From the NCBI GenBank assembly GCA_034506395.1, contig JAPDPQ010000002.1:1-52254 (forward strand): a stretch of DNA of 52,254 nt, written 5' to 3'. The notes beneath the pieces were generated by a model. The model had not been told where the DNA came from. It did no database searches and saw only the letters and a program-made list of their open reading frames with translations. How positions within the stretch are numbered: position 1 is the first letter of the stretch; each line of letters starts with the position of its first letter. The translations under genes were made by a program, and so were the position numbers. This DNA comes from a candidate division KSB1 bacterium (lineage in GTDB: Bacteria > Zhuqueibacterota > Zhuqueibacteria > Thermofontimicrobiales > Thermofontimicrobiaceae). Positions 16,761 to 26,042 of the stretch are shown piece after piece.

Positions 16761-17900
16761 ATGTCCCAATGGAAGATTCCGCTTTTTGATAGTGATTATG
16801 ATCAGAATGAGATTGATGCTGTAGTATCGGTGCTTCGATCTCGCTGGTTGACGATGGGAGAGATGACACACCAATTTGAAACACAATTTTGTAATGAGAT
16901 CAGAGTGAAACATGGATTCGCGGTGTCAAACTGCACAACCGCGCTGCATCTTGCTAATTTGGTATTAGATATTGGACCTGGCGATGAGGTGATTGTCCCA
17001 TCATTGACTTTCGTTGCTTCGGTCAATTCGATCCTTTATGCTGGCGCGACGCCCATTTTCGCGGATGTGGTCAGTGAGGACGATTGGACTATCGCTCCGG
17101 ATGATATTGAGCGAAAGATCTCGCCCAGAACCAAAGCGATTTTGGTCGTTCACTATGCCGGTTACCCGTGCCACATGGATGAAATAATGACCCTGGCACA
17201 GCAGTATCATGTTGCGGTGATCGAAGACGCTGCCCATGCACCAGGAGCCTGGTTGAATGGTAGAGCGTGCGGTGCGTTTGGTGATTGCGGTTGTTTCAGC
17301 TTTTTTTCGAATAAAAACTTAGCCACTGGTGAAGGCGGCATGATCGTTACCAATCGCGATGACCTGGCTGAGAAGATCAAGCTCGCTCGATCGCATGGGA
17401 TGACCTCTTTGACGCTGGATCGGTATAAAGGTCACTCCTACTCGTATGATGTGGTGGCTCTAGGCTACAATTATCGGCCCACTGAGATCACCTCCGCCCT
17501 GGGCCTGATTCAATTAGCCAAACTGAAAGCAAAAAATGAGCGGCGAAAGGAACTCTGGCAATATTATCAGCAACAACTCGCGGATATTCCTGGGATCAAA
17601 ATTCCTTTTCTTCATCATCCTGGCTCGTCCAGTTATCATATTTTCCCAATTTTACTTGCTTCTGATTTGGATCGAACCCGGTTCATGGAGTTTTTAAAAC
17701 AGCATGGCATTCAGACCAGTATCCATTATCCTCCAGTCCATCGTTTCAGCTATCATCAAAGGTACTATCAGGCCAATCATCCCTTGCCAAAGACAGAGGA
17801 TATCGCCCAAAGAGAGGTTACCCTTCCCTTGTACCCCCATCTCAGTTTTGAACAAATTCAATACATCACCGATGTGATCAAAAAATTTGTCATGGGATAA
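16761..17900 (+). CDS. DegT/DnrJ/EryC1 PLP-dependent sugar aminotransferase
   Basis: The 379-residue product is a fold-type I aminotransferase that converts a keto nucleotide sugar to an amino sugar. The PLP-binding lysine is K185 in FFSNKNLATGEGG. VIEDAAHAPGA near residue 155 holds the Asp that pairs with the pyridine nitrogen, and SNCTTALH near residue 55 binds the phosphate. The ATG follows the upstream TAG directly, with AGGAG 8-12 bases before it, so translation is likely coupled to the DUF2079 gene. It could use the product of the dehydratase at 10223-11212. A second, different DegT enzyme lies at 44166-45269, so two amino sugars may be made. Confidence 0.92.
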   Translation: MSQWKIPLFDSDYDQNEIDAVVSVLRSRWLTMGEMTHQFETQFCNEIRVKHGFAVSNCTTALHLANLVLDIGPGDEVIVPSLTFVASVNSILYAGATPIFADVVSEDDWTIAPDDIERKISPRTKAILVVHYAGYPCHMDEIMTLAQQYHVAVIEDAAHAPGAWLNGRACGAFGDCGCFSFFSNKNLATGEGGMIVTNRDDLAEKIKLARSHGMTSLTLDRYKGHSYSYDVVALGYNYRPTEITSALGLIQLAKLKAKNERRKELWQYYQQQLADIPGIKIPFLHHPGSSSYHIFPILLASDLDRTRFMEFLKQHGIQTSIHYPPVHRFSYHQRYYQANHPLPKTEDIAQREVTLPLYPHLSFEQIQYITDVIKKFVMG

Positions 17901-18417
17901 GATAAAATTAATTACTGGATGGCATTATAATTGCAATTTTGGGCTTCCACTGAGATGTATAGGATAAAAATTAAAAAAGTGACATAACATCGAGTGGAAG
18001 ATTGTGCCCAATAATTTTGCGCGTTAGATCAAATATTATCAAAGCAAAAGCCAGCCATCACAATTGCAGCACTCTGTTCAATAGCTGGCTTTTATCGCGC
18101 AGAGCGCATCTGTTTCATTAAAAGACGCTGTATTAAAATTGAAACTGGCCAAGGATGAATAACAGTCACAAATAAATAGTTAGCTTCGATGTCTTTGACC
18201 AGATTTAGAAACTCAATGATTATTTTGGGCCCATTTCCTGATCTGAGCAAATACGGATTAATGATACCCAATTGATTATTATGGGAGACGAGGCAGAAAC
18301 AGCAGAGCGAGGCGATGATAATTAGCGTTTCGCTGATGAATGGCGGAGATCATTAAGTTGAAGCAGAAAAAGTCTCTGCTGCTCATCCCATCTCAAAAGC
18401 GCAATGAAGAGGTTTTT
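17901..18417. other. Intergenic stretch with two inverted repeats
   Basis: This 517-base gap holds no supported gene. CTTCCACT at 17944-17951 can pair with AGTGGAAG at 17993-18000, extended by TGGGC/GCCCA on the outside (17940-18010). A second inverted repeat at 18046-18093 is listed separately as a possible terminator. An in-frame extension of the next gene from 18340 is possible but not favoured. The layout suggests a transcript end followed by a new transcription start, without a clear promoter. Confidence 0.5.
18046..18093. terminator. Possible bidirectional terminator-like hairpin
   Basis: AAAAGCCAGC at 18046-18055 is perfectly complementary to GCTGGCTTTT at 18084-18093. The A-tract before and T-tract after would suit an intrinsic terminator on either strand. 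The 28-base loop is longer than usual and the T-tract is short, so the call is tentative. Confidence 0.38.
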
Positions 18418-19644
18418 GTGAAAAAGATATTGATCACAACCAGTACATTTCCGCGATGGCAGGGCGATACTGAACCAGCATTTATATCAGACATGGCACA
18501 AGCATTGTCCCATTATTTCAAGGTGTTCGTTTTAGCGCCTCATGCGAATGGCGCCAGCAAACAGGAAACCTGGGGCTCGGTAGAGATACGACGTTTCACT
18601 TATATGATCCCACATCGCTGGCAAAGGCTCTGCTATGGCGGAGGAATTTTTGCCAATTTGCTGAAAAGCAAATTGAATTATCTTTTGATCCCATTCCTTT
18701 TTCTGTTCGAAGCGATTGCAGTCATTCGGCTGGTAAAGAAAGAGCGCATCGATTTGCTCTACGCAAATTTTGCCGTTCCCCAAGGGTTGGTCGGTGTACT
18801 GGTCAAACGATGGATCAAAATTCCAGTGATCGTCAATGTCTTAGGGGGGGATATCGGGATATCGAATCCGATGTTGCGCTATTTGGTGAGGTATAGCCTA
18901 AAGCGTGTGGATCATATTGTGGCGCTAACCCCTGCATTGCGCGAGGCAATTGAGCAACTTAATCTTGGTACGCACGACATCTCAATCATGCCATTAGGGG
19001 TTAATACAGACCTATTTAGCCCCGATCACCGATCCGAAACGATCAGGCAGAAATACGTGGTGAACGGCGCTCCTTTGCTGCTATTCGTAGGGCGGTTGGT
19101 TGAGAAGAAAGGGGTGGCGTATTTGATCAATGCAATGCCAGATGTGCTGAAGAAATTCCAACAAGCGAAGCTATTGATTATTGGCAATGGATTGCTGGCC
19201 AATGAATTAAAGCGTTTGGCTCAACAATTACAATTATCAGATAGCGTTTACTTTGAAGGTGATCTTGATAATAAAAAATTGCCGCAATATTACGCTTCCG
19301 CTGATATTTTCATCGGGCCTTCGATCATCCCTGAGAGCGGTGATCTGGAAGGCCAGGGGGTTGTCTTTCTGGAAGCAATGGCGTCTGGCTGCTGCACCAT
19401 TGGAACCAATATCGGAGGCATTCCAATGAGTGTGGTCCATGAAAAAAGTGGGCTATTGGTGGAGCAAAAGAACTCTCGGCAAATAAGCCAGGCGATCATC
19501 CGGATTTTGGAAGACGATGCATTGAGAGCGCGGTTGCAGCGTGATGGAAGACAATTTGTAATCGAAAACTTCGATTGGCGAGCGATCGCCAATCGCTATA
19601 AGGAATTGTTTGAGCGATTTATTGGAAGAACTGATGCGAATTGA
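18418..19644 (+). CDS. GT4 glycosyltransferase
   Basis: The 408-residue GT-B enzyme starts KKILITTSTFPRWQGD, a typical GT4 N-terminus. It has LFVGRLVEKKGVAYL near residue 220 and the donor motif EGQGVVFLEAM near residue 315. I favour the GTG at 18418, five bases after GAAGAGG, because the protein then starts like its relatives; an ATG at 18340 would add 26 residues of poor family fit. It is the closest relative in the window of the broken GT4 gene at 6426-7629 and shares the unusual CYGGGI/AYGAGI segment. Its end overlaps the next gene by 11 bases. Confidence 0.88.
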   Translation: MKKILITTSTFPRWQGDTEPAFISDMAQALSHYFKVFVLAPHANGASKQETWGSVEIRRFTYMIPHRWQRLCYGGGIFANLLKSKLNYLLIPFLFLFEAIAVIRLVKKERIDLLYANFAVPQGLVGVLVKRWIKIPVIVNVLGGDIGISNPMLRYLVRYSLKRVDHIVALTPALREAIEQLNLGTHDISIMPLGVNTDLFSPDHRSETIRQKYVVNGAPLLLFVGRLVEKKGVAYLINAMPDVLKKFQQAKLLIIGNGLLANELKRLAQQLQLSDSVYFEGDLDNKKLPQYYASADIFIGPSIIPESGDLEGQGVVFLEAMASGCCTIGTNIGGIPMSVVHEKSGLLVEQKNSRQISQAIIRILEDDALRARLQRDGRQFVIENFDWRAIANRYKELFERFIGRTDAN

Positions 19645-20671
19645 ACAACTTACACAATCGCGACTCGATGCGTTCATCCAATTCAATAATACCATTGATC
19701 CAACTCGTCACGATTTCTATGATCGGTTTGCATTGCAGGTGCTGAACCACCCGCTTTTAGCTGGTGAAACCGAGTTGCCAGTAGTGATTGCTTTGGACGC
19801 ATCAGGACAGATTATTGGACAGCATTTGCATCAGCCATGCCAGTATTTCTTTGGCGGACAGCAATTCAACGCTTTTTTTGGATTCGATTTCTATGTTAAG
19901 CAGGGACTCCGGGGTCAAGGGATCGGAACTGCCTTAGCAAAGGCTGCAAATGAACAGTTTTATCCCCATTTTGGCGTCGGCGTCGCTAAGGTTTCGCAAC
20001 GAATTTTATTCGCTTTGGGCAATCGCATCATCGGAAGTTTGCATCAATTTATCTGGATCTGTAATTGTTTCAGTCCAATGAAATTTGTAATGAATCGAAT
20101 TGGATTGGAAGAACGATTCTTTAACACTCAAAAAATTAATAGAGACCAATTTCCGAAACGGATCAGCGTTGGCAAATTTCAATTCACATTAATCGATTCG
20201 TTGGATCATTGGCATTATCGATATTGGGACGATGAGACGCTTGAGTTTGCCAGATCTCATGAATTTATGCGCTGGCGATTTTTGAAGCATGACAATCGAT
20301 ATTTCTTTTATCTCCTGAATGAGTCCGATTCAACGAATTATATCGTCGTTAGAAAGATCGTGGCCAAAGGATTGCGCTTGTTGGCATTAGTTGATTATCG
20401 GATCACAGGAAAAGAACCTGCTCGTTTTGCCACGATGATCAAACTTGCGAAGCAATTGGCAAGGCTTGGTCATTTCGATGGTATCCTGACCATGAGTTCC
20501 CATCGATTTTTCGATGAAGTCTTGAAGCAAAACCATTTCTGGAGAGTCGGTAGGCCGATCGTGATCCTGACAAATGCGAAAGTGGAATTCAATTGGGGAT
20601 CGGTGCAGCAGCGAACGTCAGTTTTGGCGACAATGGCGGATTCTGATCTTGATTTCTATTTCGAGTTTTAG
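19634..20671 (+). CDS. GNAT-like N-acyltransferase
   Basis: The 345-residue product contains a GNAT-type acyl-CoA-binding segment. A strand DFYVKQGLRGQGIGTALAKAA near residues 75-95 carries the R/Q-x-x-G-x-G loop that contacts the pyrophosphate of acyl-CoA. The remainder is longer than a single GNAT domain and ends in a second alpha/beta segment, as in two-domain acyltransferases of glycan loci. It may acylate an amino sugar made by the neighbouring aminotransferase (inference). The ATG at 19634 overlaps the upstream GT4 stop by 11 bases; a TTG at 19610 is a weaker alternative. The overlap implies cotranslation. Confidence 0.72.
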   Translation: MRIEQLTQSRLDAFIQFNNTIDPTRHDFYDRFALQVLNHPLLAGETELPVVIALDASGQIIGQHLHQPCQYFFGGQQFNAFFGFDFYVKQGLRGQGIGTALAKAANEQFYPHFGVGVAKVSQRILFALGNRIIGSLHQFIWICNCFSPMKFVMNRIGLEERFFNTQKINRDQFPKRISVGKFQFTLIDSLDHWHYRYWDDETLEFARSHEFMRWRFLKHDNRYFFYLLNESDSTNYIVVRKIVAKGLRLLALVDYRITGKEPARFATMIKLAKQLARLGHFDGILTMSSHRFFDEVLKQNHFWRVGRPIVILTNAKVEFNWGSVQQRTSVLATMADSDLDFYFEF

Positions 20672-20693
20672 CCTGGAGGGATAACTAAATTGT

Positions 20694-21725
20694 ATGATGC
20701 TATATTTGAAAAAAATATTTAGAAATGTAATTGGGGGGATTATTGCAATCGGATTGTTAATGAGCAAAAACTATGATCGGGCGAAAAGAAATGCAGCCAC
20801 CAGAAGTTCCATCACCCCATTATTTTTCCATCGCATCAGCAAGCGGTTGTTTTCAAAATGTGTTCTATGGTTAAAAGAGAACGGGTATCATTTCATTTCA
20901 ACTGAACAAGTGTTGAATTACATCCGCGGCGTTGGGAGCATTCCCGAACGGGCGGTGTGGATCACCTTTGACGATGGCTGGGAAGATAATATAGAAAATG
21001 TCATTCCTATCATCATCAAATACGATATTCCAGTGACCTTTTTCATCAGCACCGATCCTGTGGAGAACGGTGGGGTTTTTTGGTGGAGCTATGTCAGAAA
21101 ATTCGGAAAATTGCTGGCATCAGATAATACGATTCAGAGAATGCGACACCTTAAAGAAAATCAGCGCGAGGCGATCGTCAAGCAATTGGAGACTCGGTTT
21201 GCTGAGCAGTTGCCTCGTGAAGCTATGACTATTAATGAAGTGAGATCCATCGCACAATTGCCCCAGGTGGAAATTGGATGTCATACTGTCCATCATGTCA
21301 TGATGTCGCAATGCACCGATCAACAGTTGGAGGATGAAATTCGAACTTCTAAGGAGAAACTCGAGCGATGGATTAACCGTCCAGTGAGATATTTTGCATA
21401 TCCCGAGGGCGATTATAATTATCATGTGCGGGAATTGATTCAAAGATATGGCTTTGAGATAGCGGCCACTACAGAGAATCGCATGGTAACCAAAGAAGAA
21501 AATCCGCTTGCTTTGCCGAGATTTTGGGTTCGGGGCGAAGGTTGCTTTAGCGAAGCGAAATGCCAGATGCTTGGAATTTGGCTGCCATTTATCATGAAGA
21601 TCGAGAAACTGTTCAATGCTGAATTTGGATGCGACACCATCTTTGGTCAGCTCAAGACCATAATAACCGAGCTATTGGAATTCGTTTTTGCGGCTGAGGT
21701 CGTGTTGAAATCATTCATCGCATAA
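20694..21725 (+). CDS. Polysaccharide deacetylase (NodB/CE4-like) with N-terminal hydrophobic segment
   Basis: The 343-residue protein carries the NodB motifs: TFDDG at residues 91-95 (Asp pair D93/D94), the metal-binding HxxxH at H197-H201 (CHTVHH), and FAYPEGDYN near residue 238. A hydrophobic stretch at about residues 10-24 could be a signal anchor, which suggests action on the periplasmic or outer side of the membrane, unlike the first deacetylase. The short NGGVFWW segment after the first motif is common in CE4 enzymes of exopolysaccharide loci. GGAGGG near 20675-20680 provides a ribosome binding site, though its spacing is long. Confidence 0.87.
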   Translation: MMLYLKKIFRNVIGGIIAIGLLMSKNYDRAKRNAATRSSITPLFFHRISKRLFSKCVLWLKENGYHFISTEQVLNYIRGVGSIPERAVWITFDDGWEDNIENVIPIIIKYDIPVTFFISTDPVENGGVFWWSYVRKFGKLLASDNTIQRMRHLKENQREAIVKQLETRFAEQLPREAMTINEVRSIAQLPQVEIGCHTVHHVMMSQCTDQQLEDEIRTSKEKLERWINRPVRYFAYPEGDYNYHVRELIQRYGFEIAATTENRMVTKEENPLALPRFWVRGEGCFSEAKCQMLGIWLPFIMKIEKLFNAEFGCDTIFGQLKTIITELLEFVFAAEVVLKSFIA

Positions 21726-21756
21726 TTAAAAAATTAAGTAAAGTGAATTACACATT

Positions 21757-22875
21757 ATGAAGATTGCAATCATGGGGATCCGTGGCATCCCTGCCAACTA
21801 TGGGGGGTTCGAGACTTTTGCAGAGAATTTGAGCACTCGGCTAGTGCAGAAGGGACATGAGGTGACGGTCTATGGCCGTACCAACATTATCGATTATCGG
21901 CAGAAATATTATAAAGGGGTTGAAATTGTTCTGCTACCGACGATCAGCCATAAATATTTCGACACCGTGGCTCACACTTTTTTATGCGTCATTCATTCTT
22001 TGACACGGAAATACGATGTAGTTTTGATTTGCAACAGCGCTAACGCGATCTTTTCGTTCATCCCCAGACTCGGTCGTCCTCGGGTGGCGATCAATGTGGA
22101 TGGTTTGGAGTGGCAGCGCGATAAATGGAACATGGCTGGTAAATTATTTTATCGGGTATCCGAATTTTTGGCAACGATCCTCTCGGATCAAGTTGTTACG
22201 GATTCAATTTTTATTCGAGAGTACTATCTAAAACGATTCAAAAAATTTTCCACCTATATTCCATACGGTGCGCCAACGCAGAAAGAGTTGACCACAGAGG
22301 TGTTAGACAAGTTCAATGTAAAACCGTACCGATATATTCTCTATGTCAGCCGGATGGAGCCAGAGAACAATGCGCATTTGGTGGTCAAAGCGTTCGAGCA
22401 AGTGAAGACTGATATGAATTTGGTGATGGTGGGTGACGCCCCATATAGTACTGATTATATTCGGAAGTTGCGATCGACTAACGACCCTCGGATCATTTTT
22501 ACAGGTTATGTATTTGGCAAGGGCTATCGGGAGTTTCAATCCCATGCGTATTTGTATGTTCAGGCGACCGAGGTGGGCGGCACCCATCCCGCCTTATTGG
22601 AAGGAATGGGGTTTGGCAATTGCGTCCTGGCCAATGATGTTCCTGAGCATCGTGAGGTGATTCAAGATGCCGGACCATATTTCAAAACCAGCGATTGGCA
22701 GGATTTGCGCGATAAGATGCAGTATTTGGTGGATCATCCTGAGGTGGTCGCACAATATCGCACCAAAGCGGTAGCACGCATCCAAGAAGCTTATACTTGG
22801 GATCGAATCACCGATCAATATGAAATGCTGTTCAAAAAAATGAGTGGTCAGCGGAACTGCGATAAAACGACTTGA
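21757..22875 (+). CDS. DUF1972/GT4 glycosyltransferase (rhamnosyltransferase-like)
   Basis: The 372-residue protein starts with MGIRGIPANYGGFETFAENL, the signature of the DUF1972 N-terminal domain found in a GT4 branch often annotated as rhamnosyl- or mannosyl-transferases of capsule loci. The C-terminal domain has YVSRMEPENNAHLVVKAF near residue 195 and GGTHPALLEGMGFG near residue 275 in place of the common E-x7-E motif. This is usual for the branch and may contact the donor differently. It probably extends a lipid-linked oligosaccharide in the cytoplasm. The gene is close behind the deacetylase and 21 bases ahead of the GT-C gene. Confidence 0.88.
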   Translation: MKIAIMGIRGIPANYGGFETFAENLSTRLVQKGHEVTVYGRTNIIDYRQKYYKGVEIVLLPTISHKYFDTVAHTFLCVIHSLTRKYDVVLICNSANAIFSFIPRLGRPRVAINVDGLEWQRDKWNMAGKLFYRVSEFLATILSDQVVTDSIFIREYYLKRFKKFSTYIPYGAPTQKELTTEVLDKFNVKPYRYILYVSRMEPENNAHLVVKAFEQVKTDMNLVMVGDAPYSTDYIRKLRSTNDPRIIFTGYVFGKGYREFQSHAYLYVQATEVGGTHPALLEGMGFGNCVLANDVPEHREVIQDAGPYFKTSDWQDLRDKMQYLVDHPEVVAQYRTKAVARIQEAYTWDRITDQYEMLFKKMSGQRNCDKTT

Positions 22876-22896
22876 TCAAGAGGAATTGAAACCACA

Positions 22897-24585
22897 TTGA
22901 AAAAAATTATCGCCAACAAATTTTTTGCAATAGCCCTATTAACGATTCTGGCCGCTGGAATTCGGATTTTTTTCCTCCAATTTGAATATGCAGCAGGCTG
23001 GGATGAGATCAACTATTTGAAATTGGGCGCCAGTGGGGCAATCCACGGCTGGAACCATGTGCTCCACTCGTATTGGTCGCCATTGTATCCGTTCTCTATT
23101 GCGATGCTAGGGAAAATCTTCCCCGATTTTGAATTGGCAGGGCGACTCGTATCGCTGCTGTTCGGCGTGCTGCTAATTGGTTTTTATTATTTCCTTGTTG
23201 AAAAGCTTTTTTCGACAAAAATTGCCTGGTACAGCAGTTTGATCATCGCCCTTTTTCCAATGCTGATCGAGAGCAGCGTTTCGGCACTTACTGAATCGCT
23301 CTATATTTTCCTCACGGTCATTGGGATATTAATTGGGCTTCGTGCCTTGAAAAGAGGCTCTATGCCTCTGGCTATGGTCACCGGCATTATGTTCAGCATG
23401 AGTTATCTCACTCGGCCAGAGGGTATTGGATCGCTGATCGTTTTTGTTGCCGTGGCTTTGATTGTGATGATCTATCGGAGAATTCGGCAACGATCGAGTA
23501 AAGTTCATTGGAGCGCGATCTGCGCCATCGGTTGTTTTGCGGTCATGAGTACACCCTATTGGTATTATTTGCATCGAGAGACCGGAAAATGGACGCTCAG
23601 CTCCAAAGGTACGGCCAATTTGTACGGCGCCCTGACCGCCATGGAGCATAAAGGCCAGGCATTGAATCCCTGGCTGTTATTGAATGATGACAATACCCGT
23701 CTCCCAGATGATGATATTTATCACACAGGTGATTTTTTGAAAAATTGTCAGCCCAGCAGTTTGCCGAGAAGTTTTGGAGCGGAACATTCCAGTGGGTTCC
23801 TAACAAACTCATTTCGCATTCTCAAAAAGTATATGAAAGATTTTTATCAGGTCAACACCGCTGCGATCAGTTCGGTTCTTGGGCTGCCGTTGTTGTTGTT
23901 GGCGATATTAGGTTTGTTCGGCAGTTCAGAATCTGGTGAACGGCTCTGGCAGGACCTTTATTTGTTAAGCTATGTGATCTTTTTCTGGATCATTGTCATC
24001 CCGATTTTCCATGTCACTGAGCGCTATTTGTTGCCCATGGTGCCGATCGTTCTAATCTGGAGCGGGAGAGGGATTGAGCGGCTGAGCGAGTGGCTGAGAT
24101 CAGTGATGATCTCAATCACTCATGCTTGGAATCGGAAACTGATGGCTCTGATTCCAGCTCTTGTGATAATGATGATGATCGGCAGCTTTATTGGGCCCGC
24201 ACTGGTTCGAATGGCGCTAAAAGATCCCTATTCTACCGAAAAATGGGCTGAGCCGATTGAGATGAAGAAGGCAGGGCTTTGGATGAAAAATCATTGTCGG
24301 GAAACACCAGTCATTATGGCTTGGAGCCATGCCATCAGTTTTTATGCTGGCAATTACAATATTCGGCAGACGGTCTCGATCCCCCAGAACCAACTCGATC
24401 GGGTTTTGGCTTATGCCAAGAATCGTGGGGCTAAGTATTTGGCTCTGAACGAGAAGAACCAGCATGATTTTCCCACGATCAACTATCTATTAGATGAGAG
24501 CCAGGCGCCAGAAGCGCTCAAGCTGATCTATAAAGATGACTCGATTAAAGGGCTCAAAACGATCATCTACGAGATTGTGGAATAA
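22897..24585 (+). CDS. PMT/ArnT-like GT-C family membrane glycosyltransferase
   Basis: The 562-residue integral membrane protein has the GT39/GT83-like layout: about ten hydrophobic helices up to about residue 430 and a C-terminal extracytoplasmic domain. The first loop has the acidic motif GWDEINYLKLG near residue 37, typical of the metal/catalytic Asp-Glu of PMT_2-type enzymes. These transfer a sugar from a polyprenyl phosphate to a glycan, lipid or protein on the outer membrane face. The donor could be made by the DPM-like GT2 enzymes at 5422 or 8923. The start is a TTG at 22897, with AGAGGA at 22879-22884; a start slightly downstream cannot be excluded. Confidence 0.83.
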   Translation: MKKIIANKFFAIALLTILAAGIRIFFLQFEYAAGWDEINYLKLGASGAIHGWNHVLHSYWSPLYPFSIAMLGKIFPDFELAGRLVSLLFGVLLIGFYYFLVEKLFSTKIAWYSSLIIALFPMLIESSVSALTESLYIFLTVIGILIGLRALKRGSMPLAMVTGIMFSMSYLTRPEGIGSLIVFVAVALIVMIYRRIRQRSSKVHWSAICAIGCFAVMSTPYWYYLHRETGKWTLSSKGTANLYGALTAMEHKGQALNPWLLLNDDNTRLPDDDIYHTGDFLKNCQPSSLPRSFGAEHSSGFLTNSFRILKKYMKDFYQVNTAAISSVLGLPLLLLAILGLFGSSESGERLWQDLYLLSYVIFFWIIVIPIFHVTERYLLPMVPIVLIWSGRGIERLSEWLRSVMISITHAWNRKLMALIPALVIMMMIGSFIGPALVRMALKDPYSTEKWAEPIEMKKAGLWMKNHCRETPVIMAWSHAISFYAGNYNIRQTVSIPQNQLDRVLAYAKNRGAKYLALNEKNQHDFPTINYLLDESQAPEALKLIYKDDSIKGLKTIIYEIVE

Positions 24586-24636
24586 TTCTTTCACGGCCTA
24601 ACTGACAGCTTTAATTCATAGAATTGGATCGATCCA

Positions 24637-25863
24637 ATGAAGATTTTAATGGTCAACAAATACTATTACGTCAAAGGCGGTTCGGAACGATATCTGTTTG
24701 ACATAAAGGCATTGCTTGAGCAGCATGGGCATGAAGTCATCCCATTTGCAATGAAAGATGAGCAAAATTTCCCATCGGAGTACCAGAATTATTTTGTTGA
24801 CCATGTTGATTATGACGCTCCGTTCAGCTTGAAAAAGCTCAAAGAAGCGGCTCGACTTATCTATTCGTTGCATGCCCGTGAGAAAATCGAGGCACTGATT
24901 GAGGCGACGCAGCCAGATGTCGCTCATTTGCACATGATCGATCACCAGATCTCGCCGGCGATTCTCCATTCGCTGCATCGTTACGGCATCCCGGTGGTCC
25001 AAACCGTGCACCAATATAAATTGGTTTGCCCCAATTATCGCTTTTATATTGAACACAAAAATCAGATCTGCGAGCGCTGTTTGCCAAAGAAATTTTATCA
25101 ACCGATATTAACGAGGTGCCATAAAAATTCTTTGGCTGCGAGTTTATTGATCTCGTTAGAAGCTTATTGTCATCACTGGCTTGGTACCTATCGGAAGCAT
25201 GTGCGGCTGTTTCATACCCCATCAGCGTTCATGAAGCGAATGTTGGTGGCTGGTGGAATTGACGCTCAAAAAATAGAGCACCATTTTTTGGTGACCTGGC
25301 TGGATCAATTTCCGTTCAGTCCTCATTATGAAGACTATTTCGTTTATCTTGGCCGTCTCTCGCCAGAGAAGGGAGTGATGACCTTATTGAAGGCGATGAC
25401 TCGGATCAAAAAATCTAAATTGATGATCATAGGGGATGGCGCTCAGCGGCCAGAACTTGAAAGATTTGCCAGGGATCATGGCATCAGCAACGTGCAATTC
25501 GCTGGATATAAAAACAAAAACGAGGTCAAAGAACTGCTGAGTCATGCAGCGTTTACGGTGGTGCCCTCGGAATGGTATGAAAATTCCCCATTGGTGATTT
25601 ATGAGGCCTTCGCTATGGGTAAGCCTGTCATCGGAGCAACCATTGGTGGCATCACCGAATTCATCGAACCGAACAAGGATGGGCTGCATTTCCCGGCAGG
25701 CGATGACAGAGTTTTAGCTGAATGCATTCAATCTCTGCTGGATCAACCTAAAAAAGTTGCGGAGCTGGGCCGACACGCAAGGGACAAAGCAGAGCGGTTC
25801 TTTGCTCCCGAGGAGCATTACCAATGGCTCAGCCGCGTTTATGAACGGATATTAACTGCGTAA
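24637..25863 (+). CDS. GT4 glycosyltransferase with Cys motif
   Basis: The 408-residue GT-B enzyme begins MKILMVNKYYYVKGGSERYL, where the GG loop contacts the acceptor side. It has YLGRLSPEKGVMTLLKAM near residue 238 and the donor motif E-x7-E in ENSPLVIYEAF near residue 313. Between the domains a cysteine-containing hairpin (ICERCLPK, then TRCHKN near residues 145-165) is typical of a GT4 branch. The reaction is transfer of a sugar from a nucleotide donor to a lipid-linked acceptor. The gene follows the GT-C gene and ends a closely spaced run of glycan genes before the O-antigen ligase. Confidence 0.9.
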   Translation: MKILMVNKYYYVKGGSERYLFDIKALLEQHGHEVIPFAMKDEQNFPSEYQNYFVDHVDYDAPFSLKKLKEAARLIYSLHAREKIEALIEATQPDVAHLHMIDHQISPAILHSLHRYGIPVVQTVHQYKLVCPNYRFYIEHKNQICERCLPKKFYQPILTRCHKNSLAASLLISLEAYCHHWLGTYRKHVRLFHTPSAFMKRMLVAGGIDAQKIEHHFLVTWLDQFPFSPHYEDYFVYLGRLSPEKGVMTLLKAMTRIKKSKLMIIGDGAQRPELERFARDHGISNVQFAGYKNKNEVKELLSHAAFTVVPSEWYENSPLVIYEAFAMGKPVIGATIGGITEFIEPNKDGLHFPAGDDRVLAECIQSLLDQPKKVAELGRHARDKAERFFAPEEHYQWLSRVYERILTA

Positions 25864-26042
25864 CGAAACATGATGCTGGAAATCCAGCGAGTTGGCTGGC
25901 AATTTGGGTCATTTTGTCACTTTTAAAATTCTGCTAACCAGTGGAGTTGCCAGTAATTATCATGTATTTTAGTTGGGCTGAGGGGGACGGCGAGAATCGG
26001 TGATTGTTAAATTTCTCACTATATGCGATGAATAATTGAACC

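Noticed and set aside
25896..25953. Inverted repeat CTGGCAA / TTGCCAG before the O-antigen ligase gene
   Set aside because: Only seven pairs with a long loop and no T-tract.
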